Positions 51,719 through 61,207 of a DNA stretch of 64,000 bases are shown here, piece after piece. The stretch is from a bacterium (GTDB taxonomy: Bacteria > Vulcanimicrobiota > Vulcanimicrobiia > Vulcanimicrobiales > SCRA01). Position numbers and translations under genes: made by a program. Numbering within the stretch: position 1 is the stretch's first letter; every line of letters begins with the position of its first letter. The stretch spans positions 1 to 64,000 of the forward strand of contig SCRA01000046.1 of assembly GCA_004297985.1 (NCBI GenBank), written 5' to 3'. The notes beneath the pieces were generated by a model, which worked only from the letters and a program-made list of their open reading frames with translations, was not told where the DNA came from and ran no database searches.

Positions 51719-52662
51719 CACACGGCCAGCATCGTGCGCCAGCGGGCAAGGTCGTCGAGGCTGACGTTGCCCCCGCAGACGAGTATGGCCAAGGTACCCT
51801 TCCGGGCCCGAGGCACGAGCCCCGCGCTCACGGCCGCATAGCAGCACGAGGCTGCCGGCTCCGGGAGCACGCACAGCGCATCCTGGACAGCGAGGATCCC
51901 CTCCACCGCCTGAGCATCGCTGACCACCACCACGTCTTCCAGCAGACGCTGCGCCGCATCCAGCGTGGCGGGCGCGACGTAGGGCGCACCAAGCGTCTTG
52001 GCGATCGAGGTAATGGCCGGGAGCGTCACCGGCTCCCCAGCGTCGAGCGCCTTGCGCATGGCGTCGGCACCTTCGGTCTCCACACCGTAGATGCGCACCC
52101 GCGGGCGCAGCGCCTTGACGACCGTGGCAATCCCCGCGATGAGGCCGCCGCCGCCGATGGAGACCACCAGCGTCTCGAGATCGGGGATATCTTCCAAGAG
52201 CTCGAAGCCGATTGTCCCCTGCCCCGCCATCACGGCCGGGTCGTCGAAGGGATGAATCACCGCCTGCCCCTGCGCGCGCCGCTCCTCGGTGAGCGCGAAG
52301 GCCTGGGCGATCGTCGGCACCAGGACCACTTCGGCGCCGTCGGCGCGTGCGCGCTCCACCGTACGCGCCGGCGTGGTCTCCGGCATCACCACCGTGGCGC
52401 GGATGCCCAATGTCTTGCCGACGTGGGCCACGGCCAAACCGTGATTGCCGCCGCTCACCGCCACCACGCCCAGCGCGCGCCGCGCGGGCGAAATCTGGAG
52501 CGCGGCATTGAAGGCGCCGCGCGCCTTGAAGGACCCGGTAACCTGCAGCAGCTCCAGCTTGTAGGCGATGCCATCGTGCGCGTAGGTGGGTGTACGGCGG
52601 ATGTGCGGCGCGATGCGCTCGCGTGCCGCGCGCGCTTGGTCGAGAGTGGGAAGCGTCGTCAA
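51718..52662 (-). CDS. Threonine/serine dehydratase-like PLP enzyme
   Basis: 314 aa, fold-type II PLP enzyme. The PLP Lys is in VTGSFKARGAFNAAL, the substrate loop in VSGGNHGLAVA, and the phosphate-binding loop in SIGGGGLIAGI. It has no C-terminal ACT regulatory domain, so it is of the catabolic threonine dehydratase/serine racemase type. It deaminates Thr or Ser to 2-oxo acids. It overlaps purH by 4 bp. Confidence 0.85.
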   Translation of the reverse strand: MTTLPTLDQARAARERIAPHIRRTPTYAHDGIAYKLELLQVTGSFKARGAFNAALQISPARRALGVVAVSGGNHGLAVAHVGKTLGIRATVVMPETTPARTVERARADGAEVVLVPTIAQAFALTEERRAQGQAVIHPFDDPAVMAGQGTIGFELLEDIPDLETLVVSIGGGGLIAGIATVVKALRPRVRIYGVETEGADAMRKALDAGEPVTLPAITSIAKTLGAPYVAPATLDAAQRLLEDVVVVSDAQAVEGILAVQDALCVLPEPAASCCYAAVSAGLVPRARKGTLAILVCGGNVSLDDLARWRTMLAV

Positions 52663-54230
52663 TGTAAGAAGAACCTATGAGTCGAGAAGACGAGTGCGAT
52701 ACCGGCACGGTCGGCGGCGGCGATCACCTCGGCGTCACGAATCGAGCCGCGCGGCGCGACGACAGCCGTACAGCCCGCACCGGCCGCCGCCTCCAAGCCG
52801 TCGGCGAACGGGAAGAAGCCGTCGGTTGCGCAAACGGCGCCGCGTGCGTGCTCACCGGCTCGCTCGCCGGCGATCCCTACGGCCCAGACGCGATTGGTCT
52901 GCCCGCCGCAGACGCCCCAGCTGACGCCGTTCCTGGCGATGACCGCGCCGTTGGACTTCACCCAGCGCACGATGCCCCAGGCGAAGAGCAGATCGCTCCA
53001 CTCCCGCGCGCCGGGCACGCGCTGCGAGACGACTTCCCACGACTCCGGTGCGTAGCTGGGATCGGGCTCGTCGGCCAGCACGCCGCCAAGCGCGCTGCGC
53101 ACGCGCAGCTCACCCAGCAATCGGCGCGGCAACGAGGGCTCCACCAGCAGCACGCGCAGGTTCTTCTTCTTGGCGAAGACGGCCAGCGCGTCCGGCGTGA
53201 ACGCCGGCGCCGCCACGATCTCCAGGAAGACCGAACGCAGCACATCGGCCGCCGGGCCGTCGATCGGCGCATCAGAGGCCACGATACCGCCGAAGGCGGA
53301 GATGCGGTCGGCGTCGAGCGCGGCGCTCACCGCCTCGCCGACGCTCGCACGCTCGGCGACGCCGCAAGGCACCGTGTGCTTCACGACCGCCACGCGCGCC
53401 GTGCCGCCGACGGTCAAGCCGGGATGGCCGGCGGGCACCGTCGGGCGCGCCAGCAGGCGCAGCGCGGCGTCCAGGTCCAACAGGTTGTTGTAGGAGAGGG
53501 CCTTCCCTTGCAGCTGCTGAGGGAACGGCTGACCGGAGGGCAGATAGAAAGCGGCGCGTGCCTGCGGATTCTCGCCGTAGCGCAGCGGCGACTCGAGCGG
53601 CATCGTCAACGCCAACGAGCCCGGCAGCGCGGCGCCGCTCTGCCCCGCCTCCATGTAACGCGCGATGGCTGCATCGTACTCGGCCACGCGCTCGAAGGCG
53701 CGCACGGCCAACGCTTTGCGCTCGTCCACGCTGGGATAACCGCCGCTCTGCAAGTACTCGATGAAGGCGGGATACTGTGCGGGGTCGACCAGCACACAGA
53801 GATCGCCGGCGAAGTTCTTCGCTGCGGCACGGATCAGCGAGACGCCGCCGATGTCGATCTGCTCGATGGCCTCGGCGATAGTGGCTCCCGGCCGCTCTAC
53901 CGTCGCCTCGAACGGATAGAGGTTGCAGGCGACCACGTCGATGCGCGGGATCTGGTGGGCCTCCAGCTCCCGTAGATGCTGGGGCTTCTCGCGGTCGGCC
54001 AGGATCCCGGCGAAGACTTTGGGGTGCAGCGTCTTCACGCGCCCGTCCGCAAGTGCCGGAAATCCCGTCAGCTCGCCTACCTCCACCGCCTCGATGCCGC
54101 GCTGGGCGAGGAACGCCTGCGTTCCGCCCGTGGCGTAGATGGTGAAGCCCGCGGCGCGCAGCGCGCACCCCAAGTCGATCAGCCCCGTGCGATCGGAGAC
54201 GGAGAGCAGGGCATTCCGGGGACTAGGCAA
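52659..54230 (-). CDS. purH: Bifunctional AICAR formyltransferase / IMP cyclohydrolase
   Basis: 523 aa. The N-terminal MGS-like cyclohydrolase domain (ALLSVSDRTGLIDLGCALRAAGFTIYATGGT, GRVKTLHPKVFAGIL) is followed by the AICARFT domain with RYGENPQARAAFY, VVKHTVPCG and the SNGAVIA segment. It performs the last two steps of IMP synthesis. The start overlaps the smc stop by 8 bp, so it is cotranscribed with smc. Confidence 0.95.
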   Translation of the reverse strand: MPSPRNALLSVSDRTGLIDLGCALRAAGFTIYATGGTQAFLAQRGIEAVEVGELTGFPALADGRVKTLHPKVFAGILADREKPQHLRELEAHQIPRIDVVACNLYPFEATVERPGATIAEAIEQIDIGGVSLIRAAAKNFAGDLCVLVDPAQYPAFIEYLQSGGYPSVDERKALAVRAFERVAEYDAAIARYMEAGQSGAALPGSLALTMPLESPLRYGENPQARAAFYLPSGQPFPQQLQGKALSYNNLLDLDAALRLLARPTVPAGHPGLTVGGTARVAVVKHTVPCGVAERASVGEAVSAALDADRISAFGGIVASDAPIDGPAADVLRSVFLEIVAAPAFTPDALAVFAKKKNLRVLLVEPSLPRRLLGELRVRSALGGVLADEPDPSYAPESWEVVSQRVPGAREWSDLLFAWGIVRWVKSNGAVIARNGVSWGVCGGQTNRVWAVGIAGERAGEHARGAVCATDGFFPFADGLEAAAGAGCTAVVAPRGSIRDAEVIAAADRAGIALVFSTHRFFLH

Positions 54231-57200
54231 CGTCGGCGGCCTCCAAGCGTGCGCTGACGATCGTCGAGATGCCGGGCTCGCGCATCGTCACGCCATAGAT
54301 GCGATCGGCTAACTCCATCGTGCGCTTGTTATGCGTGACGATCAACAACTGCGACTCCCGTGCAAACTCCTTGACGAGGTCGCTGAAACGGCCCACGTTG
54401 GCTTCGTCCAGTGCGGCATCGATCTCGTCGAAGAGATAGAAGGGGCTGGGCTTCACTTTCAAGATCGCGAAGATCAGCGCTACGGAGACCATTGCACGCT
54501 CTCCGCCGGAGAGCGCCTGCAGGCTCATCATCTTCTTGCCCGGCGGCGCAATGGCAATCTCGATTCCCGTCTCCGAGAGATGCTCGGGATCCGTCTGCCA
54601 CATGCGCGCCACTCCGCCTGGGAAGAGTCGCGCGAAGGTCTCGGTAAAGGACGCCTGCACCGCTTCGAACGTCTTGTTGAACGTCTCCTGCGCGCTCGCC
54701 TCGATCTCCGTGATCACCGCAAGTAACTTTTCGCGTGCCGCGTGGAGATCGGCGATCTGCTCCTTGAGAAAGCGCTCGCGCTCCGCCAACGCCTCGAGAT
54801 CCGCCTCGGCGTTGAGGTTGACGTTGGCCAGCCGTCCGAGATCCTCGCGCAGCTTGGGCACCTCGACGGCGGGATCGTCCGCATAGCTCTCGTAGCGTTG
54901 GAGCACATCGTTTTGCTCCTGCTCGGTGGCCGGGTGCTGCGCAAACGTCTGCGCCAGCAGATTGAGCTCCGCTTCGATCTCCGCGAAGCGAATGCGCGCC
55001 GACTCCAGCGACTGCGAAAGCTCGCGCTCGCGGCGCTCCGCCTCGCGCACCGAAGTCTCCAGATCCACCACGCGTGCCGTGAGCTGTTCGCGTTCGTTAC
55101 GCGCACGGGTCGCCTCGTGCTCCATCCGCTCCGCACGCTCGCGCGCCGACTGTGCGCGCTGCTGGAGCTCGCCGCGCCGGCCGCGCAGCGTCTGCAGCTC
55201 GGCCAGCGCGGCATCGCGCGCGGTGCGCGCGCGCTCGGCATCGGTATCGAGCACCGCCAGACGCGAGGCCGCGGCATCGCGCGCTGCCGAGAGTGCGGCA
55301 AGGCGCTCGCGAAGTGCGGCGCCGGCGGTACCGCGCTCGGCGCGCTGCGCCTCCGCGCCGGCCACGGCGGTTCGCGCCTCCTGCAATTCGCGCTCCAGAT
55401 GCGCGCGCTTGGCGACGGTGTCGTCGCTATCGTAGACGGCGGCTTCCAGCGCCGCCGTGCGCCCTTCGGCATCCCGCGAGGCACTCACCAGCGCAGAGCC
55501 CTTCTCGAGGTGGGTGGCGATCTCACGCCGCGCACGTGCCACCTCGGCCTCGATGGCTGTCAGTCCGGTGCGCGCCTGGCCGAGCGCCACTTCTTCTTCT
55601 TGATGGAGACGGCGCGCGTGCTCGAACTCCGCGGCGGCCGTCTGCCCCTCTTGCGCCAACTCGCGCTCGACGCGCTCGCTGCGCTCCAGCTCCGCCTTGA
55701 GCGTCTGCAGGCGGCCGCGCAAGGCCTGCGCCTGGGCACGACGCTCGAGGATCGCGCGCTCACGCTTGAAGCGGCCGCCGGTGATGGCGCCGCCGCCCAT
55801 GATTTGATCTCCGTCGAGCGTAACGACGGAGTCGTGGACCTCGCCGCTGCGCACGAGCGCTATGCCGGTGCGGAGTTCGTCGACCACCAGCACACTGCCG
55901 ACCAAGAAGGCTACGATGCCGGCGTAAGCCGGATCGCACGTGATCAACTCGTGCGCGTAGGCGATCACACCGTGGCGCCCGCGCAGTTGCTGCGGGAGCG
56001 TGCGCCCCGTGCGCCGCCCCAGCAGATCCAGCGGCAGGAAGGTGGCACGCCCGGCCTCGTGGCGCTTGAGCCAAGCCACGGCCTGCTCCGCATCGGCGGA
56101 ACTCTGTGCGACGAGGTTAGAAAGGCGCGCGCCGAATGCAACGTCCAGCGCGCGTGCGTACTGCTCGTCCACCTGGATCAAGTTGGAGACCACGCCGATC
56201 AAGCCGCCGACGTCCCCGCGCTCGGAGGCCTGAATGACGGCGCGCGTGCCGGGAACGTGGCCTTCGTAGGAGGCCTCCAGCTCCTCGATCGTGTGCAGGC
56301 GCGACGTGGCGGCGGCCTCCTCGGATGCCAGCGACTTCAACGTTCCCTGCACGTGCGTGTAGCGTTCGCGCACCTCCGCCACGCGCTGCGCCGCGGTATG
56401 CTCGGCGGCCTTGGCGCGCTCGACGCGCCGTTCCAGCTCGCCGATGCGCTCGCGTTGCGCGCGGAGCTGTTCCTCTTTGCGCGCAAGATCGGACTCCAAC
56501 GCCTCGGCGTTGCGGCGCGCCTCGGCGGCCTCCGCCAGCAGGCGCTCCAACTCTTTGCGCGCCGACTCCGCTTGCGCGCGGCGCCCCGCTTCGCGCGCCG
56601 CCTGCTCGGCGGCGTTCGCCTCCAAGTCGCGCAGTGCGCCGAAGAGCGCCTCCAAACGGCGCCGCGCCGCCGTCTCGCCCTCCTGTGCCTGGGCCTCCTC
56701 GTCACGCGCACGCTCCACGTGCGCCGCCAGCGGCGCCCGCTCCTCGTCGAGACTCTGCAGACGCGCCTGCAGCGCGCCGCGCTCCTCTTCCGCGCGCTGC
56801 CCGCCTTCGTCGGCGCGCGCCGACTGTGCTTCGAGCGCCTCAAGGCGTCCATTGGCCGCCGAGAGATCCGACTCCAAGCGCGCCTGCTCGGCGCGCGCCT
56901 GTTGCGCGGTGGAACGCTGCTCCTCGAGCGCCAACTCCTGTTGATAAGCGCGATAGCGCGCGCCGGAGAGCTCGGCGCTCTGCGTGGCGGCCTGCGCCTC
57001 GGCGGCGGCGCGCTCGGCTTCACCGCGATCGAGCTGGGCCTTGAGCCGCTCGCGTTCCTCGCGCCGTGTGGCGGAACTGCGTAAGTACGAGAGGATCTCC
57101 AAGTCGCGCAGCCGGTCGGAGAACCTGCGAAAACGCTTGGCACGCCGCACCTGCGTCTCCAGCTCGGGGACCTGCTTCTCCAGCTCGCTGAGCAGGTCGT

Positions 57201-57774
57201 TGACGCGGATGACGTTCTGCTCGGTCTGCTCCAGGCGGCGCGTCGATTCTTTCTTCTTTGAGAGGAAGCGATTGACGCCGGAGGTCTCTTCGAAGAGCTC
57301 GCGGCGCTCCTGCGGCTTGGAGGAGAGAATAGCGTCGATCTGCCCCTGCGAGACGATGGCATAGGAGCCGGGGCCCAAACCCGTGCCCATCAACAGATCG
57401 AGCACGTCGCGCAAGCGCACTTGATTGCGGTTGATATAGTACTCGCTCTCGCCGGCGCGGTAGGCGCGCCGCGTGATGGAGACTTCCCGAAAGTCCACGG
57501 GCAGACGTCCGCTCTCGTTGTCGAAGGTAAGCACCACCTCCGACAAGCCCAGCGGCTTGCGGTGCTCGTTACCCGCGAAGATCACGTCTTCCAGCCTCGA
57601 GCCGCGCAGCGAGCGGCTGGACGTTTCGCCCAACACCCAACGGATGGCCTCGACGAAGTTCGACTTGCCCGACCCATTGGGACCGACGACGGCCGTGATG
57701 CCGGGCTCGAACTCGAGCGTGGTGCTCTCAGCGAACGTCTTGAAGCCGAAGAGTTTAACCGACTTGAGCCGCAT
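54223..57774 (-). CDS. smc: Chromosome segregation protein SMC
   Basis: 1183 aa from ATG 57774; the frame is open to 57882. Walker A VGPNGSGKSNFVEAI near residue 32, long coiled coils, the hinge near 510-660 (RGDVGGLIGVVSNLIQVDEQYARALDVAFGARLSNLV), ABC signature LSGGERAMVSVALIFAI and Walker B FYLFDEIDAALDEANV. It organises and segregates chromosomes with ScpAB. It follows rnc by 7 nt and overlaps purH, giving the operon fabF-rnc-smc-purH. Confidence 0.96.
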   Translation of the reverse strand: MRLKSVKLFGFKTFAESTTLEFEPGITAVVGPNGSGKSNFVEAIRWVLGETSSRSLRGSRLEDVIFAGNEHRKPLGLSEVVLTFDNESGRLPVDFREVSITRRAYRAGESEYYINRNQVRLRDVLDLLMGTGLGPGSYAIVSQGQIDAILSSKPQERRELFEETSGVNRFLSKKKESTRRLEQTEQNVIRVNDLLSELEKQVPELETQVRRAKRFRRFSDRLRDLEILSYLRSSATRREERERLKAQLDRGEAERAAAEAQAATQSAELSGARYRAYQQELALEEQRSTAQQARAEQARLESDLSAANGRLEALEAQSARADEGGQRAEEERGALQARLQSLDEERAPLAAHVERARDEEAQAQEGETAARRRLEALFGALRDLEANAAEQAAREAGRRAQAESARKELERLLAEAAEARRNAEALESDLARKEEQLRAQRERIGELERRVERAKAAEHTAAQRVAEVRERYTHVQGTLKSLASEEAAATSRLHTIEELEASYEGHVPGTRAVIQASERGDVGGLIGVVSNLIQVDEQYARALDVAFGARLSNLVAQSSADAEQAVAWLKRHEAGRATFLPLDLLGRRTGRTLPQQLRGRHGVIAYAHELITCDPAYAGIVAFLVGSVLVVDELRTGIALVRSGEVHDSVVTLDGDQIMGGGAITGGRFKRERAILERRAQAQALRGRLQTLKAELERSERVERELAQEGQTAAAEFEHARRLHQEEEVALGQARTGLTAIEAEVARARREIATHLEKGSALVSASRDAEGRTAALEAAVYDSDDTVAKRAHLERELQEARTAVAGAEAQRAERGTAGAALRERLAALSAARDAAASRLAVLDTDAERARTARDAALAELQTLRGRRGELQQRAQSARERAERMEHEATRARNEREQLTARVVDLETSVREAERRERELSQSLESARIRFAEIEAELNLLAQTFAQHPATEQEQNDVLQRYESYADDPAVEVPKLREDLGRLANVNLNAEADLEALAERERFLKEQIADLHAAREKLLAVITEIEASAQETFNKTFEAVQASFTETFARLFPGGVARMWQTDPEHLSETGIEIAIAPPGKKMMSLQALSGGERAMVSVALIFAILKVKPSPFYLFDEIDAALDEANVGRFSDLVKEFARESQLLIVTHNKRTMELADRIYGVTMREPGISTIVSARLEAADVA

Positions 57775-57781
57775 AGACGCC

Positions 57782-58501
57782 TTATACTTCCTGCTCGTGT
57801 GCCGCTTCGTGCGTGAGGATCTCCAGCGCTTGGGCCGCCGCGGCCTGCTGCGCCGCGCGTTTGCTGCGGCCCTCTCCAACACCCAGCGCGCGCCCGCCCA
57901 CGCTCACCCGCGACGTGAAGCTGCGCGCGTGCGCGAGGCCCGCGATGCTGTCGTCGTAGACCGGCAGGCTCTTGAAGCGTGCCATCGTCCACTCCTGCAA
58001 CGCCGTCTTGGCATTCCCTCGCCGGAGCTGCTCCTCACTGACGTGGGCAAGGTGCTCGCGTTCGATGAAGGCCGCCGCCGTGGCCAGCCCCTGCGCGCGA
58101 TAGATCGCGGCCACCAGCGCCTCGAACGCATCGGCGAGCATCGACGGGCGCTCCGCCCCACCGCTGGCGGCGGCTCCGGGGCCCATCACCAGCAGCTCCC
58201 CCAAGCCGAGACGACGCGCGCTCACGGCGAGCAGCTCGCCGGAGACCAAGCGCGCCTTTCGCTGCGAGAGCTCCCCTTCGCTGGCCAGTGGAAGCGTACG
58301 CTCCAGGTAGTCGGCGGTGACCACGCCCAGCACGCTGTCACCGAGAAACTCCAACCGTTCGTTGGAGTCGCTGGAACTGGCCGCCTCACCGAGCGCCGAG
58401 GCATGCATGAAGGCGCGCTCGAGCAGGGGCAGGTCGTCCTCCGAGAGGCGCAAGCGCCGTGCGAGGGCGCGCAGACGCCGGCGATGCCTTTCCCCGCTCA
58501 C
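57782..58501 (-). CDS. rnc: Ribonuclease III
   Basis: 239 aa from GTG 58501. The signature NERLEFLGDSVLGVV is present with the second metal site at ADAFEALVAAIY, and the C-terminal dsRBD (NAKTALQEWTMARFKSLPVYD ... RSKRAAQQAAAAQALEIL). It processes rRNA and dsRNA. The start codon lies within the first unit of the 73-bp tandem repeat, so the repeat forms its translation leader. Confidence 0.93.
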   Translation of the reverse strand: MSGERHRRRLRALARRLRLSEDDLPLLERAFMHASALGEAASSSDSNERLEFLGDSVLGVVTADYLERTLPLASEGELSQRKARLVSGELLAVSARRLGLGELLVMGPGAAASGGAERPSMLADAFEALVAAIYRAQGLATAAAFIEREHLAHVSEEQLRRGNAKTALQEWTMARFKSLPVYDDSIAGLAHARSFTSRVSVGGRALGVGEGRSKRAAQQAAAAQALEILTHEAAHEQEV

Positions 58502-58640
58502 TCCGCTGCGCTTCGTTCACGGGGACCCCTGTTACTTGAAATGTTCCGGCGCACTCGCGCCGGGTTGTACTCACTCCGCTGCGCTTCGTTCACGGGGACC
58601 CCTGTTACTTGAAATGTTCCGGCGCACGCGCGCCGGATTG
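58497..58640. repeat. 73-bp tandem direct repeat (2 copies)
   Basis: Unit 1 is 58497-58569, unit 2 starts at 58570; they differ at only a few positions. Each contains GGGGACCCC and a hairpin CCGGCGC-N4-GCGCCGG (58546-58563 and 58619-58636). The element fills the fabF-rnc gap and includes the rnc start codon. Confidence 0.85.
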
Positions 58641-58659
58641 CCTGCCCCCGCTTCGGCAA

Positions 58660-59913
58660 CTACGCGTACTTACGGAACGCCAGAACGGCGTTGTGGCCGC
58701 CGAAGCCGAACGAGTTGGAGATGGCCACGTTCACCGGCGCTTTGCGCGCTACGTTGGGAACGTAGTCCAGGTCGCACTCAGGGTCGGGATACTCGAGGTT
58801 GATGGTGGGCGGCATGATGTCGGTGTGCACCGCCATCACCGTCGCCACGCCCTCGATGGCGCCCGCGGCGCCCAGGGCGTGGCCGTGGGCGCCTTTGGTC
58901 GAGCTGACGGCAACCGTATCGGCGTACGGCCCCCATATCTCGCGGATCGCCTTCGACTCCGCCACATCGCCCTGCGGTGTGGAGGTGCCGTGGGCGTTGA
59001 CGTACTGGATGTCGGCGGGCGTGATGCCCGCATCCTTGAAAACGCGGTGGAGCGCCAGCTTCACGCCGGTGCCCTGCGGCTCCGGCTGCACGATGTTGAA
59101 GGCATCGGAGCTTACGCCGTAGCCGATGATCTCGGCATAGATGCGTGCGCCGCGGCGTTTGGCGCCCTCGAGATCCTCGAGCACGAGCACGGCGCTGCCC
59201 TCGGAGAGGACGAAGCCATCACGCTCGCGATCGAAGGGGCGGCTCGCCTTCTCGGGCTCGGCATTGCGCGTCGACATCGCCTTCATGGAACAGAAACCGC
59301 CCAGGCACATGGGCGTGATCACGGCCTCGCTCCCGCCGGCGAACATCACGTCGGCCTCGCCGTACTGGATCTTGCGGAAGGCCTCGCCGATGGCGTTGTT
59401 CGAGCTGGCGCAGGCGCTGGCCGTCGACATGGCGGGGCCGCGCACGCCGAACTCGATGGTGACGATACCGGCGGCGGCGTTGGCCATCAGCATGGGCACG
59501 AAGAACGGCGAGACGCGCCCGGCGGCCTTCGGCCCCTCCGAGCCCATCTTGGTTGCCGTGTCGGCCAACGTGAGGATGCCGCCGATACCGGTGGCCACGA
59601 TGGAGCCGATGTCGTCCCGGTTGGCGTCGGTGATCTCGAGGGCGCTATCCGCCAGGGCCTCCTTGGCGGCCGCCAGTCCCAACTGGGCGAAGCGGTCGAG
59701 ACGGCGCGCCTCGCGGCGTCCGAGGAGGGCGTCGGGGTCGAAATCCTTGACTTCGCCGGCGACCTTGGTCGTGAGATACTCCGGGTCGAAGCGGGTGATG
59801 GGGCCAATACCGGACTCACCGGCGATCAGGCGGCGCCAGAACTCCGGAGCGGTATTGCCGAGCGGCGTCACGGCACCAAGACCCGTGACGACCACGCGAC
59901 GACGATCAGCCAC
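58660..59913 (-). CDS. fabF: Beta-ketoacyl-ACP synthase II
   Basis: GTG 59913 follows GGGAGG by 5 nt, giving 417 aa (frame open to 60141 through a repeat). Cys-His-His triad: MSTASACASSNNAIG (nucleophile), YVNAHGTSTPQGD and STKGAHGHALGAAG. It elongates acyl chains on acyl carrier protein by condensation with malonyl-ACP. The acpP gene often beside fabF is absent here. Confidence 0.95.
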   Translation of the reverse strand: MADRRRVVVTGLGAVTPLGNTAPEFWRRLIAGESGIGPITRFDPEYLTTKVAGEVKDFDPDALLGRREARRLDRFAQLGLAAAKEALADSALEITDANRDDIGSIVATGIGGILTLADTATKMGSEGPKAAGRVSPFFVPMLMANAAAGIVTIEFGVRGPAMSTASACASSNNAIGEAFRKIQYGEADVMFAGGSEAVITPMCLGGFCSMKAMSTRNAEPEKASRPFDRERDGFVLSEGSAVLVLEDLEGAKRRGARIYAEIIGYGVSSDAFNIVQPEPQGTGVKLALHRVFKDAGITPADIQYVNAHGTSTPQGDVAESKAIREIWGPYADTVAVSSTKGAHGHALGAAGAIEGVATVMAVHTDIMPPTINLEYPDPECDLDYVPNVARKAPVNVAISNSFGFGGHNAVLAFRKYA

Positions 59914-59974
59914 CTTCACCTCCCGTGCAAACCGGACGAGGATTCGGGCCGCATCGGGGCGCTCCTCCCCCTTG

Positions 59975-60060
59975 CCCCACTCGCTGGCGCGAGTGGGGAC
60001 CCGTAGAGTGGAAAGGTTCCGGGGCACTCGCCCCGGCTTGTAACTCGCTTGCGCGCGAGT
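59975..60060. repeat. Diverged copy of the dispersed repeat upstream of fabF
   Basis: Stem CCCCACTCGC/GCGAGTGGGG (59975-59998), then GGGACCC and a hairpin CCGGGGC-ACTC-GCCCCGG (60019-60036), then ACTCGC/GCGAGT (60043-60060), the start of a second unit. Against the 58546 hairpin, a C-G pair has become G-C. Confidence 0.65.
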
Positions 60061-60159
60061 GGGGGCGATCACACTCGGGCAGGCAAGCAACGCCCGGCCA
60101 TGGTTCTCTCGTTGTTCTTGGGAACGAAGAGCTGACAACAATCATATGGATGAGGAAGC

Positions 60160-61125
60160 ATGAAGGCACGATTAACGGCGCTACTCGCAGTCTTGGCGCT
60201 GGCGGCCTGCGGCGGAGGCGGCGGCGGCATCGGTGGACCGGTTCCGGCAGGGCCCGGCACGTCGGCGATGACCATCGGGATGATCGACGGCCAGCTCCAG
60301 ATGAGCGGGGACACGGTCACCGCCGTCACGCTGGGCATCGACAAGGTGGAGGTGGTCGGCAGCGGCTCACAGCCCGCGGTCGTCACCACGTACGCCACGC
60401 CGAATCAACAGAACCTTCTTTCCTTCACCTCGGCGGCCAGCCCGCTGACCTTCACGGGGACGATCCCCGCCGGTACCTACAGCCAGATCCGGCTCCTGCT
60501 GGATACGGCGACCACCACCATCACCTATACCGACAGCGGTGGCGTCTCGCACACGGTGCCGCTGACCGTGCCCAGCGCCACCGGGCCGGCCAATGGCCTC
60601 GGGAGCGGCAGCAGCGCCGACAACGGCGACGGGCCGGGCACGGCGGGCGTAAAAGTCAACGTGAGCCTGAACGCGCAGGCCGGCGGAAGCTATGGCTTCC
60701 TGCTGGACTTCAACGCCGGACAGTCGATCGTGCTCACCGGCAACGGCACGTTCATGATGAAGCCCGTGATCGTGGCGACGGCGCAGTACCTCGCCGGCTC
60801 GCTCAGCGGCACGGTGAAGAGCGCAAGCGGCGCCCCCGTGCACGGGGCCGAGGTCGAGGCGCTCCAAGGGACCACCGTGGTCAACGCCGGCGTCACCGAC
60901 ACAAGCGGCAACTTCACGATCAACGCCCTCCCGGCCGGCAGCTACACGCTGGAGATCCTGAACTCGTACCAGACGGCGGCTCAGCTCGGAACCAGCCAGA
61001 CCACCCTCGCCATCGGGTGCACGGTCACGGCTCCCGCCACGGCCTGCACGGCAACCGTCAACGCGCCGGGGACCTTTACGGTCACGGCCGGCCAAACCAC
61101 CGCCGTGGGAACGCTGACCGACTAA
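60160..61125 (+). CDS. DUF4382-like lipoprotein with carboxypeptidase-regulatory-like domain
   Basis: 321 aa. Signal and lipobox RLTALLAVLALAAC precede a Gly-rich linker. Residues 35-200 look like DUF4382 (VTAVTLGIDKVEVV, FTGTIPAGTYSQIRLLLD, SYGFLLDFNAGQSIVLTGNGTFMMKPVI). Residues 210-265 are a CarboxypepD_reg-like beta sandwich (LSGTVKSASGAPVHGAEVEAL ... GNFTINALPAGSYTLEI). An outer-membrane or surface-anchored protein of unknown role. Confidence 0.8.
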   Translation: MKARLTALLAVLALAACGGGGGGIGGPVPAGPGTSAMTIGMIDGQLQMSGDTVTAVTLGIDKVEVVGSGSQPAVVTTYATPNQQNLLSFTSAASPLTFTGTIPAGTYSQIRLLLDTATTTITYTDSGGVSHTVPLTVPSATGPANGLGSGSSADNGDGPGTAGVKVNVSLNAQAGGSYGFLLDFNAGQSIVLTGNGTFMMKPVIVATAQYLAGSLSGTVKSASGAPVHGAEVEALQGTTVVNAGVTDTSGNFTINALPAGSYTLEILNSYQTAAQLGTSQTTLAIGCTVTAPATACTATVNAPGTFTVTAGQTTAVGTLTD

Positions 61126-61143
61126 GAGGTCCCTCGCTGTCGC

Positions 61144-61173
61144 TAGACACCAGCCCGTGGACCCTGGTATACT
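61144..61173 (+). promoter_or_regulatory. rpmA promoter embedded in the upstream terminator
   Basis: TAGACA (61144-61149), 18-nt spacer, TATACT (61168-61173). The -10 forms the loop of the terminator stem at 61158-61184, so the mRNA for rpmA would begin inside the second stem arm. Confidence 0.45.
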
Positions 61174-61189
61174 TCCAGGGTCCATTTTT
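61158..61189 (+). terminator. Rho-independent terminator after the DUF4382-like gene
   Basis: TGGACCCTGG (61158-61167) pairs with CCAGGGTCCA (61175-61184), followed by TTTTT. It insulates rpmA from the lipoprotein gene. Confidence 0.8.
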
Positions 61190-61207
61190 CCCGGGGAGTA
61201 GATCTAC

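Noticed and set aside
54742..57084. Very long open frame antisense to smc (780 codons)
   Set aside because: Typical shadow frame in GC-rich DNA; composition is Arg/Leu/Ala-rich with no domain, and the opposite strand encodes a complete SMC protein.
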